Positions 34,796 to 48,649 of a DNA stretch of 64,000 nt are shown in pieces. This DNA is from Marisa cornuarietis (Eukaryota; Mollusca; Gastropoda; Architaenioglossa; Ampullariidae). The stretch's first letter is position 1. Each line of letters begins with the position of its first letter. Position numbers and translations under genes: made by a program. The notes under the pieces are model-generated. The model was not told the origin of the DNA and ran no database searches. It saw only the letters and a program-made list of their open reading frames with translations. The DNA is taken from assembly GCA_004794655.1 (NCBI GenBank), contig SMMW01000634.1:1894501-1958500 (forward strand), read 5' to 3'.

Positions 34796-37700
34796 GCTTT
34801 GAGATTATAGTAAATCCTGCTTAGTCTGCAGATGAATTCTTTTTATGATGATCTTGTTATGCATTTAATGTAAAGCAGTAAAGTTAATGATTTACTTTAT
34901 GGTTTATGTGTAATTTTGAGTCCATGCAAAGATATGGGTGCAACATGTCCAATTCCATGGTTAAAGGCATTGATATTACCCACAGAATAGGCCATGATTT
35001 GTGTTCTTGGTGAGTGAGAAGAAATATTTCAAGAAAATAATATGCTAGCATATTATTATATGCTGTGTCACATCATCAGTCTTAATGACCATTTTCAGAT
35101 AACAAATTTCAGTAACTGCAAGGATGATATGAACAGTGTGGCAAATGTTCTATTTTAAATAAATCAGCGTTGATCACTGGAGCAAGAACATGGTTATGTG
35201 TACAGTATCCTCAAAACTACATCTGCACACTGATTTTTCTCTGAGGCATGCTTTAGTGCTAATGTGTGCTGTTTTACTGAGATAAAGACAATAGACAGAA
35301 CTGACAAATATTGAAATTTGAGAGATAACCATAACATTTCTGCAATGAAATGGATTGTAAAACATCACTTGTTCGCTCCATGTCTGGACAGTCTTGATGC
35401 AATTGATGCTTCTTTATGTATTTACACACATCTGGCACACATGAGGTTTCCACATTCATAACCTTTAATACAGGCCTTTGCTTTCCCCTAACTGTCTTGA
35501 ACATGAGCAGTTACACAAAAGGCATGCAAACCAAAACTGCAGCCTAGGTATCAGTCCAGGGAATTAGATTAAAGAACACGGGCATCATGTTTTTATGTAG
35601 ATAAAAGTATGTGCTGGATGTAATAAAATAGTTAAGTTATAAATTGTCATTGCTCCCAGTGGTCACTGATTATTTTGACTTGTTAATGCATGCTGTTGCA
35701 TTACTTGGTGCAAACAATTTGTGCCTTGAAGGGATAAGAATCTGCAGTTTCAGTTTTTTGAAACAGTTTCTCTGTTCTGAGCTGTGGTTGATTTTTAAAC
35801 TTCAGCTTAATAGTGTTTTCCAAAGTGTAAAGCAATTAGATGTAGATTTTTTTTTGAGAATGTGAGAAATTTAATTTGTCAGCTGGCGCCAGACAGTAAA
35901 TGAGCCTGGGGCTGATTTTTTTTTTTAAGCACTGCATGTTGTGTGGCTTGTACAGTGTTGTATTTCCTAGATGATGTTCTCAAAGCTCAGTCTTAATGAT
36001 GTTTCACAACTCTGCATTTCAAGTTCCACATTTTAAGAGATTAATAAAGAAATTTAGTGTTCTACATCTGCTGTTAACTATTTATTATTAGAAAAAGTTA
36101 TGCAAAAAATTATTCTTTACACTAATATCAAATTAGTGTCTCACATATCAAACAACCTATAAAACATCAATATTATAAGAATGTGATTTGAGAAAATATG
36201 GTACAGTTTTGCATAATTTATAGTTTTTCTGGTTCACTTTATCATAAATACACATTTACAAGTGAATAGATAAACTAACGTTTTACTGACAGTATATGCC
36301 TCCTATCTCTCCTAGTCCTTAGGCGTTTTGTCAAACTCAAATACGGGATTCATTCCCTATCATTAAAATCTTGAATGTGCTGGGGAAGGGATGGCGAGTG
36401 GAGGATGGCAATCGGGTGCCATCTGGGATTATAAAATGAGAAGGGGGCCAAGGCGTTTGGTATAGAGTTGATGTAGGAGAGCTGACGTGAGCCTGACTTG
36501 CTTACCGCTAGCACCTCCCGCTAATCAGTCTGCTTTTCGTAACGTGTGCAACAGGTAGCTGAAGATCACATAATATTATATTTGCTGTAGGGCTGTTGAC
36601 CACAGCTTTTGTGTGAAGTTTGCTGATTTATCTCTACTCTTGTAGCGCTCCTCTGTCAACATATATGTCCTACTCTCTGCCACCCTAACCACGTTTTCAC
36701 ATGTTCAATATCACTAGCGTTTTTTTCCCGAGTACACTTCTTCCTGCAGTTTGCTTTTCACCAGTTATAGTTTAGATAAGGATTAAAACAGACATGCATT
36801 GGTGTATTTTGATCGGTACATGTTCCAACATTGCTCGTGGGCAGCAGGTTAAAATTCAGGTATCACTGGTTACAAATGCATGTTATTAACATTTTGATTA
36901 TTTTGTAAAGAATTTGTATAGTTTTCAATTTTTAAAACATTCAGTGATTAGTATTTGGTTAGTATTTTAGAAAAATCTATTCATGCCAAAAAGGATTGAT
37001 TAAAGCTTTCGAAGATACATAATTTAGTAGTAGAATAATTACTAGAAAGTTCAAATGAAAAGGTTCATGAAAAAGGTCCGGAATATCAGGATGTGCATTG
37101 ATGGAATCAAGAGAAATGATATTAAGGCTATTGATGTAGAAACTATTGCTGAAGATTTAATCTGTATTTTTTTCTTATAATTCACAATAAATTATTTTTG
37201 CTGTAGCTGATCAAGCCATAGAAACGTTTTATGGTTCATGCCTTTGTTTTTGCAGCGGATTGTATTAATGTGTTTTTAGTTGTTTTTGGTCCATCCACTC
37301 ATCCAGTCTCGCTTTAGAGCATTCAATTAAACTGGTTGTAGAATTGCCAGACCTAGGCTTCTCTCTGTTTTATAACAGCGAGCTGTGATATATGTTCGGC
37401 TAATATTTGTGTCTGAGCACTAGAGTCTGGGCTTTTAAACAGCACGTGATATTTGCTGTTCAGCGCCTGAGTACACATGGCACACGACCATAGGTTAACT
37501 GACCGCTGGTAGTGATCACCATGGGAAGCCCCGTACTGGGCAGGGAGGGGTAGGGGTTCTGTAATTAACTGAGATTACATACACATACTTTTTACCTTCG
37601 ACGCCGTTCTTGCTATTATGATAGATTGTGTATCTCATGCAATGTAGTTTGACCAGTCTTGAAATTAAAAAGCAGTAGAGAGAGAGAGCTGCAGGCAGAC

Positions 37701-38439
37701 GTAGCTCGTATGTGCTGATGGCGTTGTTTCCTCGCATACAGCCACGAGTCACAGGGTGGAAGCGTAGCTTATGTTGGAAAAACTATCAAACGAGCCATCG
37801 AATTCATGCATTAAATGCCCAGGGATTTGCACGTCTAATAACGTGACTAGAATCGTTTCTTTGATTTCTCCGAACAGAGATTTTTCGACGGGTGGCGGAA
37901 ATTCAGCGGAGTGGTCTATCAGGGAGGTACTCGGTATCACAGGCATGACAGCGCGTCACACTAATGAGCTGCCAGATTAGAGACGGGATTATAAACACAT
38001 TTCAAATCTTGTTAAAAGACAACGAACACATCATCATCGAAGCCTGTTACAACAGGAACGATGCCATATTGGAAGCCTGTTAAAATGCATCCTTCAAAAC
38101 ACTGCTGCGTTCCCATGTTACACCAGTACCTCTCTGCACTTACGGCTGTAAAATTCATTTGTTTAAATGTGGTAAAAAAATAATAAAAGAAAAAAACCCA
38201 GATGTACTGTATGATGAAAGGAAGATTTGAGTAAGTAAGATCAGAGAAAAGTTTGCTAAGACGAAAACTCCCGCCTGGCCATTATCTTTTTTTAAAGATC
38301 TAAAAATGGGAAATAATTTCGATAATTAATTAAGCTTTGGTGTAGCCATACAATTTCGATGTTGTGCTTTGACATAGGTCTATGATGAAATAAATAGATT
38401 ACAGCTTAGTGTCTATGAGCAGTCATCAGTAAAAGTCAA

Positions 38440-39035
38440 GCGTCATTTCTAAAGTCTAATTTCTAGTTTCTATACTGTGTCTAATGTCTAGCTTCTAATT
38501 TTGTCTAATGTCTAGTTTCTATACTGTGTCTAATGTCTAGCTTCTAATTTTGTCTAATGTCTAGTTTCTATACTGTGTCTAATGTATGTCTAGTTTCTAT
38601 ACTGTGTCTAATGTCTAGTTTCTAATTTTGTCCAATGTCTAGTTACTATACTGTGTCTAATGTCTAGTTTCTATACTGTGTCTGTCTAGCTTCTAATTTT
38701 GTCTAATGTCTAGTTTCTATACTGTGTCTAATGTCTAGCTTCTGTCTAGTTTCTAATTTTGTCTAATGTCTAGTTTCTATACTGTGTCTAATGTCTAGTT
38801 TCTATACTGTCTAATGTATGTCTAGTTTCTATACTGTGTCTAATGTATGTCTAGTTTCTATACTGTGTCTTATGTCTAGCTTCTGTCTAGTTTCTAATTT
38901 TGTCTAATGTCTAGTTTCTATACTGTGTCTAATGTATGTCTAGTTTCTATACTGTGTCTAATGTCTAGCTTCTAATTTTGTCTAATGTCTAGTTTCTATA
39001 CTGTGTCTAATGTCTAGTTTCTAATTTCTAATACC
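38440..39035 (+). repeat. Minisatellite of TGTCTAATGTCTAGTTTCTA units
   Basis: About 600 bp are made almost wholly of TGTCTAATGTCTAG, TTTCTATACTG and CTTCTAATTT blocks shuffled into units of about 23-50 bp. Confidence 0.95.
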
Positions 39036-42000
39036 AGGCAGAGTGGTAACACGAGGCCGAGGTGGCAAGAGACCATGTTTGTTCTTCTATGGGGATCCAC
39101 TCTACGGTAATCTTGCTGCCACATCAAGGGTCGTCATGGTGATCTTAGATTGCAGGCCTTGCTTGCGCTCCCACCAACCCCTTCCCCGCGGCCATGTGCA
39201 CGTGCATGTGTGCGCGTCTGTTTGTATCTCGATCGTGTGAGGGAATGAGAGAGATATTTGTGCGTAACAAAATTTTAGATATATAATTATATATAGCAAA
39301 CATCACAAAGTTTCTCACTCAGTTTTCGCACTATCTCGTACTTGGAGCGGTCAGGGCGTACTCGGCGTCAGCGACTTTACGATAGTGCGTAGTTACACGT
39401 ACACCCTGCTCTGGCACACATGCTTTATAAACGAAGGTGGCACTGACAAGGATAATGTGGAATTACGAGTAGCAAGAGATTTTAATACAATGCCGATGGT
39501 GAGCTTCAAACATGGAAGGAACATTGCTCACCCTATTTTGAGGACACACTGGCGGGGTGAGTCTCAGCGGGGAAACACGTCTTCGCACAGTTTAGTACTT
39601 TGGTAAAATAAACATTTTGTGCGAGACAAACGTGACTGACGTGTTATGCTGTACTGTTTTAAAAAATCACTTGGACGAAAACGCGCGTGCTGTTAAAAAC
39701 AAAACAAAACAGACCGAAGCTTGTAAAGGCTATCATCAAACAGCAGCCTCGATGTCCTCACCTTACGACATCAGCACCAATGGCAACAGCAATCTCTCGG
39801 CTTGTATCAGCTTTCCATGTTTCAGTTCGCACTCACGCAAAATGTCTGCCAACTTATGTCGTCCTCAGCATCTGGGATTATGAAGCCGTGTTTGTTGGAC
39901 CCTTCATCCCAGGAAGCATGAAAAAACTCCTTCATGTGATACACTGATTTTTGTCATGCTTTATGAACTAGATACCGCAATCGTTTTAGATTTACGCTAG
40001 AAGTATTTTTTATGTAAAAGACTAATTTTGTCAGAAACTCTTTTATTGTCAAGAGATGTTCCGGGGGAGAAAACTGTTCTGAGAACATGTTGCAATCTGC
40101 TTACATGAAACGAAAAAATGCTTCATAAATCACAAAAGATTATTTACACTAAGGGCTTGAGTGGGGCTACTGTCGCATACACACAGAGAGCTCAAAGGCT
40201 AGTGAGACCTAACATTAAACTCAAAGCTGTTAAATGCTTTTTTAACAGGAAAAACACACGTGGATTAGCCTATCGTTCGATGCCCCTGAAGGCTTCAGCC
40301 ACTGTAAAAGTTTCGAGCACCGAGCAAACCGATGTCGCCGGAATAGAAAAGAAGTATCCACGTCTCTCCAAAACCCAGATAAGAACTGCAATTTTGTATC
40401 TCGCCAACATAAATTTTTGCTTAGATTGTGAGAACTAGCGGCCTTTACTGAACTAAACTCAATAATTTCCCTCTCGGATTAGCTAACATTTATAGAAACG
40501 CGAAGATAATTTTAACTGCAGCCGTTGTTGTCTGAAATCATTGTATTTATGCTGTTACTTTTGTTTTCCTTTCTGGTGTTCTGTTCAGGTTTGTCATGAA
40601 AGGAGTCAGAGAAGTATTTGATGAAACAGGTGAATATATTCAGTGTCGTGGCTTGAGTTCGTGCATCGTATACACGGCGTGTTGTAACGATTGATGAGTA
40701 CCTGGCCTGGGGAACAACTATCATTTCTGCTCACTGCATTCTTTGACAGCTTTACCGGTCTCGAAACGTCCGTCATCCTATGGAATGTCATGCAATACAA
40801 AGTTTTGTGGCAATATCTAGAGACTAATTTTTTCCCTATTTTTATCTTTTTAATTGGTGTTTTAAGCTAAGCCAGCAACTATGGCTATGTCACGACAAAG
40901 TATCTGGCCCTGATAACAGGTGGTGCTTTTCCCAAGCTAAGTGCATTTTCTTTGAAACATCGTCAGCATGTAGCCGGGTGTTCAAGAAATTAAGCTTACA
41001 TTATTTGGGGATTTGTTAAATATTTTCGTTTGAATACTGTAACATAAGAACAGTGAATAACAAATAGTATTTCTGGGCACTGTGATGCGCCTCAATAGAT
41101 CGAGGCTTTTTTTTATATTGTCTTTCATTCCTAATTATGGTGGGGATTAAGTTCTTTTTCCTCAGCTCCTCCCCTCGGGGGGCATCTCTTATCTCTTCCT
41201 ACATAGTTTAACATAATGCAAAAGCAATCGAATTTCCGTGCTTTCTTTCACGTCTCCGGTAACTGGAACAACTGTCCTCACTCTCTTTAAACGTCTCCAT
41301 TCCTAAGGCCTGGTAGGTCACCCGAAAACATTTCTTTTTATTTCTTTTGTACCTTCTTCTTCTTTATTTTTCTTCACTTCTTGTAACTGCATGACTACAG
41401 CAGTCGACCTTGTGTTGGCGTCGTCTTCCGTTTGAAACAGTTCCACACCGCGGCTGGTGTGTCGTACTCACTCCACGAGGCAAAATGTCAGCAGCACTCT
41501 TGTTGCGAAGCCAGGCAGCGTATAACAACGAAGTGATGCCTGGGAGGAAGTGCTCGTGTGGGAGAAGAAGTCGATAATGTGGCAGCGCTCTGATAACACC
41601 GGCACACCTGGCTTTGAGGCTGTCTGCTGATCAGGCCAGAGGCACAGGTGTTCTGATCTTACGCATAATCCAACAGCTACGCTATACCATCACGAGGCCT
41701 GCATTTTGTACGTCAAATTAAGTCAATCCGATGCCATAAGAACTGTTTGCTCATGCCATTGATCCCCCACCGACTCTCTTCCTCTCCCTCGCGCAGTCAG
41801 TCGACAGCACGCACTCACCGAGACAAGCAGGCCTTGTTACACACAATTTAGGTCGCCATAGAAATATTCCCCCCCCACCCTTTCTCTCAGTGAAGCTTGG
41901 ACAGGATCTGGCGCAGCAACGCCATCAGGCCTGTTGCCAAGTACAGACTGTACAAATCGCTGGATGTTGAATTTTGGCTACCTTCTTTATGTAAGCAAGT

Positions 42001-42279
42001 TACCTACGGCGAGTCTGTCGATGTGACTGTACCGGCTTGACAAGCGCAGAGTTTGCAAAACCTTTAGAGAATACATCTGTGTCGATACACTTACTATTGT
42101 ACATGCATGTGTTAATATTGACAAGTGTGGAGTTTGGAAGCCTGTAAATATTGATAGCTGAAGGAGTCTAGCCTCGTTTGCATAGTCTAGCAGCGTTCAA
42201 ACTGACAGCTAGGCTAGCACGTGGTGTAACAGTGTTCACATAAAGTGGCGGCGTTCACATAGGGCTAGGCAGTTTAACA
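39036..42279. other. Spacer without a supported gene
   Basis: Open frames of 60-106 codons (39385-39606, 39687-39947, 40118-40438) have mixed composition but match no family I know and are not linked by clear splice sites. 41.2-42.2 kb is less AT-rich and holds a C8 tract near 41870. Confidence 0.4.
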
Positions 42280-42560
42280 ACGTGCACACGACGTTCTGGC
42301 AGCAACACATGAGGCAATGGTCTGTTTCGGCCATGTGACCCTGCACAACGCACTCTTTTTTAAGACCTTTTTTCAAGGTATGTTGCAGGGAAGTCGATGC
42401 CAAGGTGGACAGAGGAAGAACTGGCTTGCAAACCCGGAATGAACTTGTTATTCTGTGCAAGATCTGCTCACCACTGATCAAGACTGACCTGTGGTGAACC
42501 CTGTCAGTCGCTGCCTCTATCCAGCTGTTTCCCCCGACAACCCGCACCGCCAGACCATAA
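42280..42560 (+). mobile_element. 3' tail of a non-LTR retrotransposon (decayed)
   Basis: Plus-strand frames read CFGHVTLHN, then QGGQRKNWL, then QDLLTTDQD. This is the same tail type as 7225-7470, with an internal stop. It is probably an old LINE copy. Confidence 0.55.
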
Positions 42561-42714
42561 TAACCGTCCATCAACTGGCACCAGTCACGAGATGAATGAA
42601 TGAATTAGCTACATGATGGGGTTAATACAAATAGAAGAGGAAGAGAGATCATTGATCTACTACATACATGATAGAGTTAATTAAGACAATTAGTCTGAGT
42701 AAAGTGGGATAATG

Positions 42715-43345
42715 CATCTACTACAGCACAGGGGATTTAATACCATCCGTCGGAATAAAAGGGAAGAGAATTTAAGAATTCTTTTAGTGACTAGGCAATC
42801 GGCCCGTTTCAAGGTGGAGTATAACAAAACTAGATTATCTTACATAGGAAAGAGAAAGAGATGTAAAATATCGCTTCAGAAAAAAGGAAGGTAACTACGA
42901 AATACAAGTACTTAATAGTCCGAAGAACAGTATGTCTGATTCAAAATTATTTTGGGAGAAACTCAAGACCCTTCCGATAAAAACACTTGTTAATAACTCT
43001 ATATCTGTTGAAACCTGGCATGGTCATTTTAGAAAGATTTTTAATTCCTGATTTAAGCAAGGCAAGCGTGAATAATATATAGTAGGTGAAGAACAAGCTG
43101 GTTTCAGGGAAAAGCATAGTCCAATAGATTACATATTTACTCTAATGGCACTCATACGAAAGCAATTGGTCAGGCACAAAAAACTAAATGTAGCTTACCT
43201 TGACTGTTATAAAGCCTTTGTACAGAGAGAAAAACTAGGGTATGTATTCGGTATTCCAGAAGAATGGTATTCATGGAATAAAAGGAAGGAGGGGGCATTG
43301 ATGATCTCCACGAAATGGTTAACCAAGTCCAAGTAAAGATGGCTT
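42715..43345 (+). pseudogene. Decayed LINE ORF2 fragment (pre-RT region and RT blocks 1-2)
   Basis: After frameshifts the plus strand reads RFKVEYNKTRLSYIGKRKR, then DSKLFWEKLKTL and WHGHFRKIFNS (the linker before the reverse transcriptase). It then jumps to EQAGFREKHSPIDYIFTL and KLNVAYLDCYKAF. The last carries the Asp-x3-Ala-Phe core of RT motif A. The RT segment between HFRKIF and EQAGF is missing, and stops and frameshifts break the frame. It belongs to no host gene. Confidence 0.75.
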
Positions 43346-46122
43346 GAAGGTCTACGGGTCGACCATGTACAGTGTAATATGTTGAGTTAATTTTATTCAG
43401 CTTCTTCTCCCTATCGTGACACATATGGAGTTAATTGCTCCAAGAAGTTAAAGGAGATCGATGGATTACCATCTCTCGCACGGGAACAGATTACTTGCGA
43501 TTCTTGCACTGAACTGTTTATCCCTTCGTTTTTTTCCAGGTTATCCTTTACTCTGTGCATCCAGAGCTCTTGTCAAATTTATTTGTTGAAATGCCAGGCA
43601 GTAACTGAGCGGTTCCATGTTGCCAGACACACAAAAGTACACGCAAGTCATCTGTTTTTAGTTTAGGAAATCATAGCAACTTTACTTGTCACACAACTCG
43701 AAACAACGCTCTGTAAATAATGAAAAAGAATCGTCTGCAGCTCACTGCACTACATACCCACTTAACCTGCCTCATCCATATCTTCAGTAATGTCACATAC
43801 AGAAGTGTGCTCACTGCAAGAAACAAAGTTGTTTTGCTACAATGAAGATCCATACATCCATCAGTACTAATGATAAAAACTGATAGCAATTGATAAAAGC
43901 TAGAAGACTTTGCGAACACATAGATCATTAACAATTATTATAACTTACCTCAGCATTAAAAGGGAAATTTAATGGTAAATGTTTACACTGTATAGCTGAC
44001 TGTAAGTACAATGACCTGTCAGTAGTTCATCTGGTTTAGTGCACAACATGCAAATCTGAGCCCAGATATTGTCCTTTTATCTGCTTTTACCTTTCCTGAT
44101 ACATCAATTCCACATTGCTGCTCTTGATATTAATAGGGAAAGCATTCCAGATCTTTTAATTAGTTCTAGTGTATTGATCGTCAGGATTCTGTGACTGTAA
44201 ATCATCACTAGAACATCAAAATATTAGCTTACTTGCTGCTAAGTGGTGCAGTTTATAGGAAGGAGGGAGGCTTCGATGCACATTTACTTGTACAACCATG
44301 TTTTTGATGTAAATGGCAGTGTTTCTCAAGTTTCCTCTATTAATTGACCTCAACATCTATATCCACCATGTATAATTATGTTAATAAATACTTGAGAAAC
44401 GGATATAAAATTAAAAGTAAAATCTGTAGACCTACATTCTGAAGTGCTTACTGCGTGTACGTCACGTGTAGTGACGTGCTACCTCTGTGAGGGGCAATGT
44501 GAGTAGGTAGATTACTTGTTATTAAAACCGTTGTTGTAATGTAACACATTTGTACACATACTTATAATTTAGTATAATTGTTCTACTTTGAACAAACATG
44601 AGTAATTCTGTTAGTGTGTGGTTGGTCATTAAAGTATGTGTGGGTAGAGGAGGAAACTATTTTTCATTCACAAACTAGAGTCCACGTTAACGTATTATGT
44701 GTGTGTATATATATATATATAAATGTAGACAAATATTCATTGTTATTGTTATATTCGTTTACAAACGTACATGTAATCAATCACATGACACAGGCGTGGG
44801 AATCAGTGATATACCGAAGTCTGTTCTACTCTGCTTCAGGTTGATTTTTTGCAACATTGTTGTATCAGTTGTCCTAGACCTCGATCAAAGTTTATCACAT
44901 TATATCAAGACCTAGTCAAAGATGGAATGTTTCCTGCACTACAGTGTCATCGTTTTGCTGGGTGGTTGTTGGGTAAAATATTGAAGTTTGTAATTGTCAT
45001 TACTAGTACTATCAGATCACACTCTTCCTTTCTGACGGATAAAATGTTTTATTTGATTTGTTGATATGTGTAAAGTCTGTCCAGGCTTGTACGCTGTACA
45101 TAAGCCCGATAACATTTTTTATGGTCATTTAACACTTCCATTAGATTTTTGTTATCAAAAATGTTTTCATTTTGCGTAAATGTCGCTACGCGAAGAACTT
45201 TTATTCGTACGACCGCTTTTATTCTTTTAGCACAAACTCGTTATTATGCATTTTATATCCAGGAAATTCCTGGTGTAAAACTCAAAATATACCCTCAGAC
45301 TTAACACAATACTGCTTATTTCAGCAATATTCCCGCTTCCTACATTAGACCCCATATAATTAAGAGGAGGAAAGAGCTCACAGAAACCGGAGGATGTCTG
45401 CAAGAAGCTGAAGCAGCAGACGAGCAGCAACATCGGTGGTCTGTCTGATTGAAGTCCTTGATTACTCTTAATAACTATTAATAAAGTTTGTGGAAAAACC
45501 TTGCTGCTTTCAAGTTTCTTGTCCAGTTACCGGTACAGTTTTGATGAACTTTTCTCCTTTCTTCGTCTCTCTCTCTCTCTCTTTTGATGGCGTTTTTCTT
45601 GTTTACTTATTTAATACCATGTCTGGTGATATTTGCACAGTGTATTCTATGTTTGCTTGACTCACTCAATATGAACACGTTCTCATGTTCTCGTTTTCTA
45701 GTCTACATGATCTAATGACAGACAAAGAAACGAGGGCCGGGGCTGAAATCTCTGCAGGCAGCTTTTACGAACCTATCTCAATCTGTGATGCAGAAGCAAA
45801 TGCAAGCTTAGGAATCCTCATTAAACAGTACAGATATCTTTAGTCATTGAAAAAAATCCACGGTAGTGACGTTCACGTTCCGAGTGCATGTACACTAGTG
45901 TCGACACCACATTAATTGCTCCAGCTGACGTGGAGACTGACGGAGCTGTGGTAGATGCCAATGTCTGCCACATACCCTCGTTACCTCAGACGATATATTT
46001 ATATCTCTCCGGCAGTCAAGAGAAAGAAAAAAAAAGTATACAGAGAAAAGGCTGATATAGATGTCGGCTCATCGACCCGGACCATTTTCTATAATCTAGT
46101 GTTATAGACGTAAGCACGTGCG

Positions 46123-46124
46123 AG

Positions 46125-46155
<31 letters not shown>

Positions 46156-46245
46156 TATATCTCTCTCTCTTTCTCTCTCACACATACCCACGATCTCTCT
46201 CTCACACAAACTCTCTCTCTCTCTCCCACACACACACACACACAC
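46123..46245. repeat. CA/CT compound microsatellite
   Basis: Alternating CA and CT runs. Confidence 0.95.
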
Positions 46246-47109
46246 AGAGGTGTGCGCGCCTTCACATTCATGTTCATGTTGCCATGAAACACATGCCCAC
46301 GCAAAACATGAAAAAGCTTTGAGTGAGAGAGCGAGAGGGACGGTAAGGAACAGTCAAGAGGGAGGGGTGAGGAGATAGACGCAATTTTTCTGAGGATGGG
46401 CTGACAACCTAGCGGTGCCCACGGAGATGTCATTGAATCTAGTCTTTTCCTAATTGCCTGTTTGGCTCGGGGACAGCCGAGGTGTCCTTACTGCACTGAG
46501 CACTGGCCACGCTGTCCGTTGAGATTTTTGTTTTCCAGTCCCTGACGTTACTATGACAAAAAAAAAACCTCGCTTTTTAGTCACTGTTCAACTTCTAGGG
46601 TGGTTTTACAAAACTGGAACATCAGTCATCGGCAAGTGGCGCAGTTCGGTAGGAAAAGAGGCGGAGGCTTGCTATATTTTATGCCATATAGTATCTCAAC
46701 ATTGCCATTCCTTCAGCGATAAGCCACACTTGTCACAATGTCACTCCAACCACGTCCATCCGGGGGTCAGTGGCGCGCTGCTGGATGTGGTCTGCTCCAT
46801 CTTCACTTGACGAAACGACAAAATGCCACACATCTAATGGACTCGTTTAAAATGTCTTTCCTCTTGGAAATGTTACAGTTCAATGGCATTTTAATACTCT
46901 AAACCCCATGGTAGCAGTCACAGTCGCAAACAACTCTCGTGAAGATGGCATACTATAAAGGTTTAACGTTCTGTCCCAGTATCTGACCCAGTAGACTGCG
47001 TGCAGAATGTGTGCCCTAAGCTCGTCAGCTGTCCGGTAAATGATAATCTGCGTATTTGCATAAGATGGTTTTTTTTGGCACAAAATGGCTGTCGTAATGG
47101 CTGTTATGT

Positions 47110-47166
47110 TGCATACAGGATGATGATGATGATGATGACGAGGACGACGACGACGACGACGACGAC

Positions 47167-47200
<34 letters not shown>

Positions 47201-47256
47201 TCCATTTGTAATGCGCAGGTATCCATTCAGAAGAATGCTCATTGCGCAGCAAAACA
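47110..47256 (-). mobile_element. GAT/GAC satellite joined to a SINE-like tail, reverse orientation
   Basis: About 85 bp of GAT and GAC triplets lead into TTTGTAATGCGCAGGTATCC and GAATGCTCATTGCGCAG, matching the tail architecture at 28048 and 34478. The triplet run is probably the expanded 3' tail of the inserted element. Confidence 0.55.
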
Positions 47257-47819
47257 AAATAAATAAAAAAATAAGAAGAAAAAATAAAGTAAATAAATAG
47301 ATAAAACACCAGGAAAGTAAAAAAAAAAACAAAAACAAACAGACCCTGCCAGATCCCAGGCTTGGCGTGGGGCGGCCCGGTTCTCCTTTTGCCTCAATGG
47401 CTGCTGATCTTAAAGTCTTGGATTCGACCCTCATTGTGCCAATGATCACAGTCAGCGCAATAACCAGCTTTATAAGAGCTGCACGACCGAGAGGTAATTC
47501 CAGTGTGTTTGGTCTTGACTTCAGTCTCCTAGAATGTGAGGCAGTCTATCTTCACTCTAGTTGCCTGTAACACGCCATCACCGACAATCCATGTTAATGA
47601 ACAACAAGCATCTTCAATACATCTTCTCTAAAAAGAAATAAAGAAATAAAATTCAGAAAATCGACCAGGAAACTGTTCGAAAAAAATCAAACTAAAAGAG
47701 GCTTTAACATGTTATCTCCTAAATTATTTTTTGGGTAATTTTGTTTCCGTTGTAAAAGTTGTGTTGTTTGGAGTTCCCGGAACACACACAAAAAAGTTAG
47801 ACAGTGCTATTTTTATTTT

Positions 47820-47840
47820 TGCGTGCGTGCGTGCATGCGC

Positions 47841-47886
<46 letters not shown>
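47820..47886. repeat. GCGT/CG/GT microsatellite
   Basis: GCGT, then CG, then a GT run. Confidence 0.95.
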
Positions 47887-47888
<2 letters not shown>

Positions 47889-48649
47889 TGTCCTCTAAAT
47901 ATGAGACTGGGAGGACTTGAGATAAAAGAACCTGTATATAACTGTCCTCTAAAAAGGACACTGGTTGACAACAGTTTTACTGCACGAATGACATGTGGTG
48001 CGTGAAGTCCTCGGAAGCAGTTAAACTGTTAGTGAGAGATGCTTACGAGACATTGCCTAATGTTATAAGCACCAAAAAGTTCGAGGTACAATAAATGTGT
48101 CTATGCCATGGCTGTTGGCAGCAGAAGGCAGACAGACTGATGACCGATCTACCTGACAGCAGGTGTCTTTTCATGCTAATCAGAGGCTGTAGCAGCGATC
48201 GTCTTTGTGCTAATTCACTCCACATCCTCATCGTCGCGACTACGTGCAGGCGGTGTTCGTTGCTATCTTGGGGCCCTCGTCACGCGGCCTCAACCTGTGC
48301 TGCTGGTGTTGCCAGAGGCCACCTCCGGGTATTTCCCTCATCCGCTAGGTGCACAGGCCTTACATTACCTGTACGTAGATCCGTCGCTTGGTGTTTCCAA
48401 GTGTCAGCTAAGTGTTGTCGGGTTGGTTAACTAAGGGATACTTGCATGTCTACTACTGGGCTAGTTTGAGCTCTGTGAAAGTTAGTAATGAATATTCCCT
48501 TTCGTTCTCGAGATACAGACCTACAAGCATTACCATGTATAGAAAGAGGTCAACAACACTGACGTCAGGATTGAACATGGATACGCTTATAAAGTCTGAT
48601 ACCTACCCTGTCGATACTGTACTCGTATACATTCGGTCATGTTGATTTC

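Larger units (their letters stand above)
33167..38439. other. ADISSP-like 3' UTR and spacer
   Basis: Probable 3' UTR with AATAAA at 34039-34044, then AT-rich sequence with no supported gene. Open frames up to about 150 codons (such as 33173-33631, which ends in a GT-rich run) match no known family. One SINE-like element is listed separately. Confidence 0.5.
43430..48649. other. Spacer with microsatellites and no supported gene
   Basis: Mostly AT-rich. It holds a TA/GT patch at 44697-44725, CA/CT runs at 46123-46245, a SINE-like tail at 47110 and GCGT/GT runs at 47820-47886. Open frames here are short or repeat-driven. A tRNA-like patch at 47345-47420 was considered and not accepted. Confidence 0.5.

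Noticed and set aside
37749..37980. Frames on both strands around 37.8-38.0 kb
   Set aside because: Compositionally plausible but without homology, start context or splice structure.
46118..46378. Open frame through CA/CT runs near 46.1 kb
   Set aside because: His/Thr and Ser/Leu dipeptide runs from a microsatellite.
47345..47420. tRNA-like patch with GGATTCGACCC
   Set aside because: The box B resemblance is fair, but no box A at the right spacing and no cloverleaf could be drawn.
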